Shown in pieces: positions 9,743 through 22,139 of a DNA stretch of 64,000 nt. Under the pieces are notes generated by a model. The model was not told where the DNA came from. It worked only from the letters and a program-made list of their open reading frames with translations, and made no database searches. Within the stretch, counting starts at the first letter, position 1, and every line of letters starts with the position of its first letter. The stretch lies in assembly GCF_001540865.1 (NCBI RefSeq), contig NC_033623.1, forward strand, positions 12,695,218-12,759,217, in the 5' to 3' direction. This DNA comes from Ananas comosus. Taxonomy: Eukaryota; Streptophyta; Magnoliopsida; Poales; Bromeliaceae. A program made the position numbers and the translations under genes.

Positions 9743-12700
9743 ATGGCGACGACGATCGCCATGGCCCTAACCCTTCCTCCTCCTCCCTCTCTCGAGCTCG
9801 CTCGAGACCTCCGATGGCGCAACCCCCTCCGCATCCACCCCCTTCGCCTTCGCCCGCTCCAAGCGTTGCGGCGGGGGGAGTCCTCTCCCCTTCCTCCGAC
9901 GCTACGAGCCCTCGGCGGGAGCTCCGCCGCCGCTCCCTCCGAGGCGGTTGCTGAGGGTGAAGAAAAGGAGGAAGAGGAGACCTTCACGCTCCTCGCTTCC
10001 ATTACGAGTCGATACAATGAGATCACGATCGTGGATAGCCCCAAATCGAGGCTCTTACTCCTCGACAACAGCGGTAAGAACCCACTTCGATAACCCCATT
10101 GAATTCCTGTGAGACCCATCCTGTATGATGAGTTTGACGATATGGATTTTGGTAAAAAATTGTGCAACTATTACTCCATTTTCGTATTCTGATTCAAAAA
10201 AGACGTCCCTCGAAAGAGAGAAGATGCTCTTGGTTTTTCTCCGGTTTTCCTTTTTATCTTCTCATAATATACAACAGATCTCCAGTTATTTGTGCTCAAG
10301 CTTCCCTGGATTGATCTAGCTGATTCATTATTGTTAAGAAAACAATTGGATGACGAAGACTAAGCCAACAACGAGCTTTCTTATTTTTTGTCCTTGTTCT
10401 GTTTTGAGCACAGGCAACATTCATAGCATGATTAAGAAGGAGAATTTGTGGACGGGCTCTTATTGGGTAAGGGGGTAACTTATTAATCCTACCATCCTTT
10501 TTCTTTACAACTAGTAAAGAAATGGACCAATTAATGCTATTCTGAGAATCCAGGACATGAGATATTCGATGTTGTTGAATCAATTGTTGGATGTAAATCG
10601 GCAGCTTTGTCTATCATAATGAGGATTTTCACCTTTTCAAACTTCTTTGAGGGCTAATTATTCCTCTCTATTATTTGAATTTAGCTTAATGCTGTAATTT
10701 TAATGTACGATGCTCAGAGATGTTCAAAGTTGTTTCCTTCCATAATTATTAACTGATTGAATTGTTTACCATAATCACTTCTTGTATCTATTCTACATTC
10801 TTATATCTGTAACTATATGTATGTAATACATATACATATACATCTTTATGCCTATATATATATACACACACACACATGTGTATATGAATTGTTGAGAATG
10901 TTCTTTACCTGAAAAATTTATGCACTTATGCATCTGTGAAGACGAAGAAAAGCCCATTCCATTAGTTTCTTTAAGATGATGATAGCCAACTTTTGTAGCC
11001 TTTAACCGAGACATGTATAGCATGACAACAGGTCTTTATTAACCATTACAAAAGGCTGATATTACTCAGTAGGGACCTATGATAATCCTATTATTACATA
11101 AGATGGTCATTTGCTCTTGCAATTTTTATTTGGCCATTATGCTATGTGCTGATTAATGTAAATACACAATAAAGGTTTTTTTTTGTATTACTTGTTTGTC
11201 ATGATCCAGCCTTTCCTGGCTCTATTTCTCTCTGTTATATAATGAAAGATCATTTTTTTTTTCCTCTTGATCTGCTTGCATCCTGTACAGGATGAGTTTG
11301 CAAGTCTTCCTGCTATCATTCCACATGGACCAATTGCTATATTAGGATTGGTAAATCAGTCTTATTCTCAATTTCTATAATCCTTATATCTTGCATTTTA
11401 ATATCCTAGAAGATGTTTAAATAACAGCTTTTTTTAATTTGTCTCTTTCAGGGTGCTGGAACTGCAGCACGGTTGATGCTCGAATTATGGCCTTCATTGC
11501 ACCTTATCGGTTGGGAAATTGATGAGACGGTAAGGAACACCACTATAAGTTGTAAAATTATAGCTTGCCATCTGTAACTTTACCTTCTCATTCTTTTGAT
11601 GACTCCTGATCAAACTTAATCTTGTCAATATTCTCCGTCCCTTTTTATGCCTTTCGATACTAATCCCTGATTAGATTTTACTAGTTGGTTGGAACACTTA
11701 CCTTCTGATTGACTTCACAAAAAGATACTTTTACATTATGAAGGACATGCAGAGCCTTTTTATGATTAATCTGTAAGGAACTCCCTGCAGAATTCTGCCC
11801 TATAGAAGGCTAGGAAACTTTCGCTATTTCTGAAAGCTGGGGAAACCGCAGCTCCAGGGCATACTGTAGCTTCAATACTGACTGGCTGTATCGTGGTGCA
11901 ATATCTTTTAGTTAAATCTTTTAATATAATTGTCCATCTAGGTCCATTGATTGTTGTTTTTGAACTTGGTGTTTTATTTCACGTAACTTCTTTCAATAAT
12001 AAAATGTTGTGCACACTCATTGTGATGATACGCGTATGATTTACTGCTAGCAAATGTGTCAAACACACAATCGACACGTGTAACTACTTTGATGGAATCT
12101 GTATCTTTGATCTTTACTCTTCCTTTTTCAGCCTTCCATTTTATGATTTTGCTAGCTCTTCAAACATAACATTCTTATCATGAAATCACTTCTTATTCAG
12201 ATATGACATAAAGACTGCTTTCTAACAGTTGATTTATATGGCAAGGGAGTACTTTGGTCTATCAAATTTAGAGAAATGCACCAAGTCTGGTGGCTCACTT
12301 TCTGTTCAAATTGGGGATGCTCTCTCTCCATCTGCTACAGTTGAAGGAGGGTTCGCTGGTAAACTAAACTGTCTTAAGACACATGCACAATCTATCGACA
12401 GTAAGATGCTTCTTATACTTGCATCATGTTGATGTTCTTTATCTATGAATCAGGCTTCTTCCTTGTGATTTGCCTACGTATTGTTTGTCTCTTCTCAACA
12501 AATCTAAACATTCGATCATCTAGCATTGATATCCTTATTGCATGTGCATCCCGGGACCCAAACCTTGTTTTTTTGTGGGAACACAGGGCTTTACTATTGG
12601 GTTTGAATGGTATATGGCTTTTGAATATTTACTTTAGAATAATACTTAATGCATGTCGTATTACAGGTATTATCGTGGATTTATTTTCCGATGGAAAGAT

Positions 12701-14422
12701 TTTACCTCAACTAGAGGAGGTACTTACTTATTCGGTCTTCTTACTTTCCTCATTATGACCTTGTTTGGATACATGAATATCTTGTTTGGTATATCTTGTA
12801 GATTTATTAAAGAAACTTGTACATTTGGCAGATAAGGAGTGTGATGAAATGTCGAGAATTGAATACCATATTAGGTCCTTAAGTCATTTCTTTGGATAAA
12901 TCACTAGGTAGGTGAAATATATTATCTTACCAAATCTTGGCTATTAAGACATTTCGAGGAACGAAAATTCAAATTCCTTTCTTACAATTACACTAGTAAA
13001 TTCTCATACCGAATAAGTTATCCAATGATAAACTTATTCCGACATCTAAATAGGGCCTGAATGTTTGTATCCATTGCACAGCCTAAATGTTAGCTCGCTA
13101 TATTTAGTTTTGATATCTTGGCTGTGTATAATTAAATGATGTTTCTATAGCATTTAGCCTCTTTGATTTCCTTCATCTTAACATGCAGATATAAGTGGAT
13201 ATGAACATGAATGATCAGCTTGTTTATCCGTACAAAAGTTAGTTAGTTAGATGAGTCATCGTCATTATTGTATCATCACCTACCCAACCTTTTACCTGTT
13301 GGGCCTGTTGGAAAGCTTCTGACAGATATGAAGGCTCTGAAAGTATCGGTAATCTTTTACAACAGGTTGTTAATTGACATAAAAACATATTCTTTTCTAA
13401 ACATGGCTCAGTAAGAACACCACTCAAATTATGAAAAGGCATAGGAAGATCATGGTATTTGGTTCTCTGTTGACCTGGCACCAAATTTTAATGTTTTCTC
13501 ATGATGCAAACCTTAAATTTAGGCATCCTTTAACTAAATGCCAATAACATATATATTTTTTCCACTCTTAGGCAACATTTTTATGTTCATCTTGACTCAA
13601 TTAGCATTAATCATTTCGTTCTCTCCTCAGTTATTACTGTGATTAAATATCATCAGATTGCTTCTAAGAATGAGTATCCTTTCCTTGAATGTAAGAAAGA
13701 TCCAAGATTAATGAGCGATGTCATTTTTTTTTCCCTTCTTTTGTTTAACATGTGGTTGAACTATAATCCGCTTATTTAAATTGTCACATGTTTCTTTAAT
13801 GTCATTTGATAGCAAAATGTACCACAGGTTGAGACATGGTTGGAAATTGAGAAAAAGTTGATGCCGCATGGTCGGATCATGGTAAATTGCGCTGGAAAAA
13901 ATGCTGAAGCATCTAATGATGGAGATAGAACAGCGCCTACTAATGTTTTAGCCATTACATCTTGGATGAAGAACTCTACAATAAAGACACTTTGTCGTGC
14001 ATTTCCTGGAAAAGTATATGAGTTCTTCTCTCTACACTCAATTTTGAAATGTTTCAGAGCAAGGCAAACACAAAAATATAGCATCTTTGACCAAAAAGTA
14101 TGAAGTAAAAATTTGTTTTCTAAACAACCGTTAATTTGGACAAACTACAATTTTTGAAAAAATGATGCTAAGAGTAGATAAATAGGTAACAATCTTCAAA
14201 TTTCAGTTAAGCGTGTGACGCCTATGGCTATTAGTAATTTCCATTTGTCTTTTCTAACCCAAAGAAGGTACCAAAATTCAGGTAAGCTGGAAGAAAATGG
14301 AAGGAGAGGATAACTATCTTGCGCTCACTGGTCCACCACCAGACTTGGACACTTGGTCAGCTGCCGTGCCGAGCCAGCTGAGCTTGAGTGCCAAACAGTG
14401 GAAACCTTGTGAACTGGACTGA
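9743..14422 (+). CDS. Spermidine-synthase-like SAM-dependent methyltransferase superfamily protein, plastid-type leader
   Basis: Eight exons: 9743-10073, 10414-10466, 11291-11350, 11452-11529, 12229-12358, 12667-12719, 13828-14013, 14282-14422. All junctions are GT-AG and in phase, giving 343 residues. The N-terminus (about 1-75) is Ala/Pro/Arg-rich and transit-peptide-like. The core has the AdoMet motif I (LGLGAGTAAR, 146-155), the acidic EID (170-172) after strand beta2, and GDALSP (203-208). Then come IIVDLFSDG and MPHGRIMVNC. The order matches the plant family usually named 'SAM-dependent methyltransferases superfamily protein', which has a spermidine synthase fold; its substrate is unknown. 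The acidic residues expected of true aminopropyltransferases were not verified, so polyamine synthesis should not be assumed. ATG 9743 follows two upstream G-boxes. The UTRs are unannotated. Confidence 0.87.
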
Positions 14423-16204
14423 CGATGCTTATGTTCCCTTTCCCTGCACAAAAGGGCCTCCTATTTGGTTCACAATCTCCGTTAATTTGATCTTTTTGAT
14501 CCATCCAACGGAAACTCTTATTACTGAAGCAATATCTTTCAATGTGACAATCGCTAAAGCGGTATGTTTTCTTTGGTTCCATTTTCTCTTCTTGCAAGAG
14601 AAGTATTGCACTCTGATATGCAAATACAGGTTTTTTCTTAATTGTTTTGAACTTCTGTAAGATGTGCAATTTTATGTAGGTGATTGATGAAGCGACAGCT
14701 TGCCTGCTGCGGCAGCTTGCTTCCAAAAACTGTGGAATTACTATCTATGTTCACCTACTTCGGTCCAACAAATTTTAAGCTGTGCACGTCCCTATTTCAG
14801 CTCGGCATTCTCTCTTAGTAAGTATGCTTCACTGCACCCCTGTTTTCTCGTCAAAATTTAAAACACAAAAGCGGTATCATTGTGAACTCACAATTTTTAA
14901 TAAACACCAGACAAGGAAGTGAACACTGCATTATTCCAACATGTGTTGGTTTTTACGATTGTATATTTCTTGAACATAAGGAATCATTGGCGTCTCTATT
15001 TGGTTTTTACAATTGTATATATTGTTATGCAGTTCATAAATCTTACGTTGTGATTAATTAGATGCAGTTATCAATTCTTGTTCTCTCGTCACTTTACTAC
15101 TATCGAACAACATCACCATGGTGATCATTTGAACTGCTATGTAATTGCAACGAACTGTTTCCAAAACTTTATGTAATTATAACATTGATTATTCAAAGGT
15201 TAACATAAAAATGCTTTGTTTCCATGCCTCGATTAGTTTCTTAAGCCTTTCTATATCTTGTCTTAAGACCAACTCCTGTGGTTATGCACATTAACTGTTC
15301 TTCACTGCGCGAGGTGAAGAAGTCGATGTAAGAGTTTCATTTTCGTGTCAAAGATGTTTATACTGTCATGGAAAAAATTGCGATTGGAAATTCCGTAGAA
15401 GTGTAGTTTGTGTGAAAATCTTCCTCACCGTGACCTTTATTAATGATTCCATTTTCGAGTACCCATATTATACTTATCCATCCGATAAGATAAATAATAA
15501 TTATTTTTTGAAATACCTACATTATCTTATCCATCCGATAAGATAATTAAAGCAGCTGGGTGTGTATCATTTGATCACTTAATAAAAGATAACCAATTCT
15601 AAAGACGTAATTAAAAAATATTTTGATGCTGGAAGAAGTAATTTGGTAATACCATCTCTATAAATTTGGCACCTATTCATCCCACGGTCAGTATTTCACA
15701 CTTGTCCTATTAATATTTTTTTAATATTAAAAAGCTAAAATGAGTTGTTTAAATATTTGGATTGAGGGTTATATAAGATGTACATCTATGTTTTCTTGGA
15801 TGTAGTGATAACATTTTTCCGAGTAATTTGGTGAGCAAATATTCACGCTTCTAAAAAACGCTTTCACATCAATCTAGTTTATGTGATTACATCGGACTTT
15901 CATATTTTAGCTATTGTGAGGTCGACCTCCCTAACTTTGGCAAGCAAAAACCAAGAGGAAGTTGGGTCAGGTACATTATAACCTAATTATTATTATCTTA
16001 ATTCCCCCACGGTTTTGATCCTTGAATCTAAATAAATATGATACGCATCAAACAAACAATATTGGTATTAGTTGGTGAGCTGCACAACTAGAACCCACCT
16101 ATTAGGGCAAAACCCAGCTCTCCGCTTCAACAAGCCTAGCCTAGTCAAAAAAAGCATGCCTTTTTCCGATCACCAACCCTAACCATGCCCTTGTAGGAGA
16201 ACAA
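14423..16204. other. Methyltransferase 3' region and intergenic sequence
   Basis: 14423-14820 probably holds the 3' UTR. A GT..AG pair (about 14560 to 14679) could be a UTR intron or an alternative 3' exon (GTGATTGATGAAGCGACAGC onward), but no clear protein is extended by it. The rest is AT-rich intergenic sequence with one duplicated palindrome at 15473-15546. Confidence 0.4.
15473..15546. repeat. Two copies of a 21-bp palindromic motif, 53 bp apart
   Basis: CTTATCCATCCGATAAGATAA occurs in two identical copies, starting at 15473 and 15526. Each contains CTTATC...GATAAG arms with a short loop. GATAAG is the plant I-box core, so each copy presents it on both strands. It lies about 770 bp upstream of the lipid transfer protein start. 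Confidence 0.6.
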
Positions 16205-16212
16205 TATAAAAG
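16205..16212 (+). promoter_or_regulatory. TATA box of the lipid transfer protein gene
   Basis: TATAAAAG lies 101 bp upstream of the residue at which the open frame begins (16314). This allows a normal short plant 5' leader, which here is A-rich. Confidence 0.6.
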
Positions 16213-16313
16213 AAGATCTCAACAGTGGAAGAAAAGTACAATATTATCAAAACAGGGGTTAACCCAAAAAGAAAAGAAAAAACAAACAAAAGAGAAACAT
16301 ATTGGGAAAGTGC

Positions 16314-17003
16314 ATGTTTGCCGATATGGAGAGAGCTTTGATATGGTGTTGTTGCATGCTAGCAATATTGGGTGCACAAATATCAGTCTCAGGAGCTCAG
16401 GACTCGGCTTGTTTGAACCAGCTGGTCCCTTGCCTGCAGTACATCAACTCGAAACAGACTCCCTCGAGCAGCTGCTGCAGCCCTCTCAAGTCGCTCATCA
16501 CGTCGGATCCGCAGTGCCTCTGCAGCATGCTGACGAGCAACTCCGCGACTCAGCAAGCCGGCGTTAACGTGACTCAGGCCCTGCTCCTGCCCACGAGGTG
16601 CGGAGAGAGGGTGAATGCTGGATTGTGCACGAGTAAGCGTCTTCGTGGATCACAGAAATACTTTTCTAGTTGTTCATGAGAGTCATTCGATTCTTAGGTA
16701 TCAAACAACATAGACATATAGTGGCTAGTGTGAGATTCTAGCCAATTCCTGGTACTAGTGTGAGTTGCTGAACCAAATGGTCTCCTCACTCAGAGATTAA
16801 CTCAAAAACTTGGGTTGCTTTTAGACTTTATAATATATTAAAATGTGCATGGCTGTGACGCATATATATGCATGCTTTTTGCAGGTTCACAAAAGAAGAG
16901 GAATGCAGTTTCAAGCTCCGCGGGCGAGTTGGTATTTGCAAATGCAGTGATGGTTGCTGTGCTGTTGTTCATTGTTCAGAGCCTGTGGCTTTTACATGAA
17001 TGA
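16314..17003 (+). CDS. GPI-anchored non-specific lipid transfer protein (LTPG type)
   Basis: Two exons, 16314-16632 and 16885-17003, give 145 residues. The parts in order are: a hydrophobic signal peptide (ALIWCCCMLAILGAQISVSG), a plant 8-cysteine module with spacing C-X6-C-X13-CC-X12-CLC-X25-C-X8-C, a short Ser/Lys linker, and a C-terminal hydrophobic stretch (VFANAVMVAVLLFIVQSLWL) after small residues SSSAG. That tail is typical of a GPI attachment signal. The second exon supplies only the linker and anchor, as in many LTPG genes. LTPG proteins bind lipids at the outer plasma membrane and wall and help deposit cuticle or suberin. ATG 16314 is first; ATG 16326 has a better context (GATATGG) and still gives a full signal peptide. 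The CX6C spacing is shorter than in classic nsLTPs. Confidence 0.9.
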
Positions 17004-17394
17004 TTGGCTGGGAATGCTTTCTTTTCAATCCTGCTGGATTTTATACATAGAAATAACTATTATTTGAGCCTCTGTTTTTGTAAGTTCCGATTCTTGTATT
17101 TGGTTGTAATCATTTGACAAAAATAATATATTCTTTTCAGTGGTAAAATGATATGAAAATTGAGGTTGCCAATTTACATCTTTTACTAAAGCAATGCTAG
17201 CAGCACACCTACATTCTAGCCATAAATTTTATACCTTAAGCTTTCTCTGTAACTAGAATTCATTCACTAGTCTTATCAAAAAAAAATATATTTTTCCCAC
17301 TAAAGATCCAAAATTTTTTCTAAATCTTAGAATTCAAGGGTGTAAGATACACGTTTCTATATAGGATATACATATAACATTTTTCTATTTACTA

Positions 17395-17628
17395 AGAGAG
17401 TGTTTGGTTCCTCGAAAAAGTACGAAAGAAATTTTTTCAAGATAAAAGTTTTCTATGAAAAATACTTTTTTCCACAATTTTTCTTTTTCCCGATAAAAAA
17501 AAAATCAGAAAACAAAGGTAATAATTTTTAAAAAAATTTTATATTCTAGGAACCATGCGGACGAAAATTACCTTTCCAACCAAAATATTATTATCTAATA
17601 TATTTTTCGAAAAACCAAACACCCTAAG
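17395..17628. mobile_element. Small MITE with TIRs
   Basis: The left end AGTGTTTGGTTCCTCGAAAA and the inverted right end AGGGTGTTTGGTTTTTCGAAAA are near-identical terminal inverted repeats. TAA is present at both outer borders (CTAAGAG and CCCTAAGG). The interior is A/T-rich with no coding capacity. Tourist-like ends are suggested but the superfamily is not certain. Confidence 0.6.
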
Positions 17629-17842
17629 GCCCATATTGAGAATATAGCTCTTAAAAATTAGCAATTCCGAATTACTCCATGCATTAGCACAAAAGTAGGA
17701 AGAACCCTAAAAACAAAGTACATAGAAAGACAATGTGCAAAAAAAACTGTCTACATATTGCACATCTCAGATTACAGAGTCATATCTAGCATTTATGCGC
17801 TTACAAAAGAGAGATCTCAAAAAGTTGCCAAATATACAGAAA

Positions 17843-19711
17843 TCAAATTTTATCACTCACATAAGCAGAATAAAAGACTGCCAAAACACCGAGAGAAAGG
17901 CCCAGCAGAAGTCCGGATGGCACAAATTTTCGAGTGTTAGCCAACCGTATACCTGTAAATGCGAAACAAACAGTTAATTACGTATTCTATTATGCCTTCA
18001 TGAGTGCTTAAAAAACAACACGAATGTGAAGAAAGGATTATACCAAATACAGAAGCAAAGAGTAATGCGGATCCGAACCCAATTGCATCACCTACTTCCT
18101 TCGTCTCAGGCGATTGCATCAGGTAATAGGCCTACATAGAGATTAATATCCAATAAGCTAAATGACGAATGATACTAATAAGCTACTAAAAAAGGCATTA
18201 AGCCGCAATATATTAATAACGAGAGTTCTCAGGCTAGAGCACAATAGTTGTATTGTTAGAATGAAGGCGGAGAAATAATTTCTCCCATGATTACATTTCA
18301 TTAAGAAGTGAGAAAGTGAGAGATGATTGCTTGCGAAAAACTTGTTGAGAGAGCATCTAACAATTATTGTGTTGATTCACAATAATCTAACCAACCGTCC
18401 CTAGAGCAAGTGGCAAAGGACTTGGTGGTTGGAACCTAAGACCCAAGTTCGAATCCTAGTTGATTCATATTTCCAGCTAAGTTTATTTCTAAATGAAATA
18501 AACGAAGCGGGTAGCGTGCTACCTATTTCTCAAATGCATGCAACTCTATTCTCACTAGACTGAAGCCACCGTAAAAACGCACAGATGAGGCATTTCGCTG
18601 AGTAACTAAGGCTATTTGACAGCCGAGTTAGGTTAGGTAGCAATTATAAACCTTAACGCGATGCATTATAGACTGAAAATTCTCAGGCTTCGTTTGGAAC
18701 TATGGGGAGACGAGAAAAATATTCAGTTTGTTTCCATAGACAATACCAATAACCATTGTGTAGATCGCAACAGTTTTTTTTTCCCTCCCTGAAACATATC
18801 CTAGAATTAGATCTTCATTATCTAAACGGACCCGGAACATACCGTTGGGAAGTGATTCAGTAATTAAACCCTCATGAATCAATTTTTGTTCTTTCATTCC
18901 AGGTAACCTCCTTGAAGTATCAACTAATGGAGGAAGAGTTATATAACTCACTTTTCCTCTCTATTTTACAAATAGGAAGTTAGAGATCAAATTCGGATAC
19001 CAGAGGTGGAAGATTACCATATATAACACAAAATTTCTCCTCCAGTTTTTTTTTCTCAACTCTTTTATGCTTAATAGGAGTTAGAATGTGATCAATAACA
19101 GCTAAAGCTGGCAAAAAAACACTTGTCCTGTAAATCCAGTCCAAATGTACTGAGATTCAATAGTAAATAGTGAATAATAGATAGCAGATGCGTCTTTGGA
19201 GTTTACATTCTCTTTGTTTAGACAAAGAATATTGCGGGAAAAGTCAATCTAAAAAAAAAAAAAAGGGGAAAAAAAAACCACACAAAAGCAGAAGAACAGC
19301 TACTTAATTACCACAGCCATAAGAGCAGATCCGGAGAGTCCTCCGAGAATGGATCCTTTGCTCCCCGATCTCAAATCTACGACAAACTCACAGGGTAAGA
19401 GATCAATCGCTCGAGCAAAATAAATAAACACAACAAATGAAAAACAAGAAGAGCGAGAGAGAGAGAGAGAGAGAGAGGAGTGAGTGCGCACAAGCGAAGA
19501 GGCCGCCGCCGAGGAGGAGGGTGCCGTAGGCGGCGGAGGCGGCTGGGGCGAGGTCGGCGAGGAGCTGCGCGCCGCAGCGGCGGAGGCGGCGCAGAGGAAG
19601 GGGAAGGAGCGAGACGGCGCTCTTCCGGTCGAGGAGGAGAGAAGAGGGGGAAGGGGAAGCGAGGGGGCCGCGGAGGAGAGACGAAGCGTACGCCACCGGC
19701 GAGGCCGACAT
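17843..19711 (-). CDS. TMEM14 / fatty acid export (FAX)-like membrane protein, plastid-targeted
   Basis: Four exons on the reverse strand: 19711-19492, 19376-19312, 18131-18044, 17952-17843. All junctions are in phase, giving 160 residues. Residues 1-60 are rich in Ser, Leu, Arg and Ala with almost no acidic residues, like a transit peptide. The TMEM14 core follows: [28 protein letters not shown], the loop [14 protein letters not shown], then [20 protein letters not shown] and [21 protein letters not shown], which form about four short hydrophobic helices. TMEM14 proteins in plants are the FAX family; FAX1 moves free fatty acids out across the plastid inner envelope. The member cannot be assigned. 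In-frame ATGs upstream (19789, 19777) would add a basic extension; I chose 19711 as the natural transit-peptide start. Intron 2 (18132-19311) holds a SINE and a plastid infA fragment. Confidence 0.87.
18395..18533 (+). mobile_element. SINE copy 4, in intron 2 of the FAX-like gene
   Basis: One of the best conserved copies. It has the head CCGTCCCTAGAGCAAGTGGC, the A-box-like TGGCAAAGGACTTGG, the B-box-like AGTTCGAATCC, and the tail GCGGGTAGCGTGCTACCTAT. It lacks a long A tail. It is antisense to the host gene. Confidence 0.85.
18783..19006 (-). pseudogene. infA: Nuclear plastid DNA insertion: 5' half of infA plus its leader
   Basis: The reverse strand from 18895 downward reads [18 protein letters not shown], then [19 protein letters not shown]. 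This is the N-terminal half (about 38 of roughly 77 codons) of the plastid translation initiation factor IF-1. Upstream lies the plastid-style leader with an AAGGAGG ribosome-binding site about 8 bases before the ATG, and the rps8-infA spacer sequence (CTAACTTCCTATTTGTAAAA). Homology stops after GYVSGR. Intact plastid copies usually have Trp where this has Leu (residue 6). It cannot encode IF-1 and lies in an intron of the FAX-like gene, so it is a NUPT. Confidence 0.85.
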
Positions 19712-19875
19712 AGCGCCCCTGCGATGGTTTTCCCCGCGGAGGGTCGGCTGAGTCGAGCAGCGGCGGATGAGGGACATGCCAGACCTCACGGGTCAAACAC
19801 CTTCCGCCCTGCAGCCGCACGTGACGCAACCATACTATTCACGAAAATATATATTATTATATATTATATATATAA

Positions 19876-20275
19876 AAGGGCAATTACTTATATATTTTTA
19901 AAAAATTTTTGACTCCCTTATTTATCTTTCTTAAAAAATTAATATTAAAAATATCTTTTTTACATTTCAACCTATTTCAAATATACTTCTAGTATTTTGA
20001 TTTTTGATCTTTTCAAATAGACCCTTCTACCGTTATCAATATTTCTTATTTGTTCTTAAGTTAAAGGCATAATTGGTATTTTAATTTTTTTTAACTGTGA
20101 TAAATATTTAACTCACGTTTAACCCATATTTACTTAACAGTAGATAATTGTGGGAGTATTTTATAATAACGGTGGAACATATGAAAAATATTTTAGAAAA
20201 AAAAAAAAAATATAAATAAATCAAATATTTTCAAACGTATAAAAATATATAGACAATTATTCCTATAAAAAATAT
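19876..20275. mobile_element. Fold-back MITE with degenerate long TIRs
   Basis: The left arm GGGCAATTACTTATATATTT is inverted on the right as AATATATAGACAATTATTCC. Complementarity extends inward through AT-rich sequence. There is no coding capacity. The arms are diverged, so it is an old copy of unknown superfamily. Confidence 0.5.
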
Positions 20276-21514
20276 TCTTAACTAACCTTACTATGTATGT
20301 ATGTACTGTGTAAGGGCCTTTTGGCTGACGTAATTGAAAACACAGTAGAGCCGGAGATGCTTATAGTTAAAAGAGAAATACTAGTAGTACACCCAAGAGG
20401 GATGTACATTTTACATTTTATTCATCTTTAAATAAAATTTATCTATCGATATGATCGATGGATTATACTATACTCTAGAATATATGATGTAAGATATATA
20501 CTCACTAATAATTTCCTAATTATTAATATCTTAGGTATAAATAAAGCAAGTACTATTAGGAGTACAATAATTCTTGTATTTTTAACTTTTTAATTGTCTA
20601 TCAATTGTGACGAATAATTAGGATAAGAAAGAGAAAAGAAATTGAAGAGAAATTCAAAGAAAATAAAAATTGAATGTAGTTGAAATGTATAATTTTAAAA
20701 TTTTGTCGTTTTATTTATATGGTAATGAGATTATCGCCAATATAAAATAAAAATTATTTTGTATTTAAAAAGTAATTACAAAGGAAAACTTACGTTTGGT
20801 TTAAAATTATTCTCTTTAATTGTTGCAGTTAAAATTATAGCTAATTTGAGCGTAGTTTTTATCTGTAGTAGTTAAATTAAAATACATCAAATCAAACACC
20901 GAATTAGAATATAAATATATTTTCAACTATATTGTAATTATAACTATATATAATGAAACAACTCTAAGATGAAAAATGATCGAATGAAAAATATATTAAA
21001 ATAATATTTTAAAATTGTAATATAGAAATCTTTATTACATATTGTTATCTTTATATGAAATATATGTGATAAAAATTAAAGACTACAAACTTCTTAAACT
21101 TGGAGCTTTTTCTCATTTACACTTTACTACTATCCAAAATTTTCAAGCATATTCTAAAAAATTATCAAAATATCTTTTTAAAATTCAATCTCATTACTAA
21201 ACCTTAGGAGAAAGAGAGATATTTGAAGAAATTTTTTAAAATCAACAAGAGCAATTTGGTCGTTCAGAAATAAATAAGATATTTTTAAAATTTTAAAGAA
21301 TATATTAGATATTTTTAGCCCAACAAATTTTAAGAGAAATAAAATAATATGAAATGCAATGCATTTTTTTTCACTTTTAAATTTCACTAAAAAAGATGCA
21401 TCGGAGAGGAGCACTAGTGTGTAGAATATTTTTGTACGTGAGAATTGTAAGATATTCTTTATAAAAGCCACTTTTTATAAATAGCAGGAGGACAAACCTT
21501 TCTAGAAAGCACCG
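20276..21514. other. AT-rich intergenic region with a degenerate MITE
   Basis: Around 20640-20960 the sequence resembles the MITEs at 30460 and 45565: a TTTGTATTTAAAAAGTAATTA core, AATTGTTGCAGTTAAAATTA, and the terminal CAAATCAAACACC. Both ends are unclear. The remaining sequence shows no recognisable feature. Confidence 0.4.
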
Positions 21515-21523
21515 CGTTACATG

Positions 21524-22015
21524 GGATAAAAATTTTATGGACATTGTGTCCATCTAAAGCAATTTGGGGATGTCATGGAAGGAATGCCGCATGGCACCTA
21601 CCCCACGAGTTTTTTTTCTGGTGAACCTGGTGCATCGTTTTTTTACTTTAAAATTTTATTTTTTACTTTTTAATTATAATTAAATATAACATATATATTA
21701 TATATTTTAAAAATATATGTAAAAAAATTTATAGTTTAGGATTTAAAATTCTTTTACATATATTTTTAAATGTCATAAAATATATCTCTATTATTATATT
21801 AAATTATAATTAAAAATAAAAAAATAATTTTAGAGTAAAAAACGGTGCACCAGGTGCACCAGAACAAATCCCAGTGCTCTTCAAAATGGCCGAGCAGCGG
21901 TGGCACGTGGCGGGTTACACGGCGCCCATCGGAAAAGTCCGGGTGCCACATGGCATTCATCTGCATCATCCCCAAATTAGTATATGCGGACATAGTGTCC
22001 ATAAAATTTTTGTCC
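21524..22015. mobile_element. Mutator-type non-autonomous element with perfect 9-bp TSD
   Basis: CGTTACATG is present at 21515-21523 and 22016-22024. The element begins GGATAAAAATTTTATGGACA and its inverted right end reads GGACAAAAATTTTATGGACA. The arms continue with lower similarity for about 140 bp (TTTGGGGATG, GGTGCATCG against CGGTGCACC). A 9-bp target duplication with long TIRs is characteristic of Mutator-like elements. No transposase is encoded; an AT-rich core lies at 21640-21840. Confidence 0.78.
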
Positions 22016-22139
22016 CGTTACATGTCCTTGGATAACACCAGTAAATGAATGCGACAATTAATTGCTGTGCTTCTTGCTTTTATTTTTCCAAATTTTCATT
22101 GTTCTCTCTTTTTTTTTTATTTGAAATAGATGTAAAGTT

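Noticed and set aside
16302..16313. Earlier start of the lipid transfer protein at 16302
   Set aside because: The codon there is TTG, not ATG.
18700..18951. Open frame containing the infA start as a functional IF-1 gene
   Set aside because: Homology stops after 38 codons and the rest is unrelated; it lies in an intron.
19377..19386. Acceptor giving [11 protein letters not shown] in the FAX-like gene
   Set aside because: It is out of phase with exon 1; the acceptor at 19377-19378 gives the family-typical GLFAYLRSGSKG.
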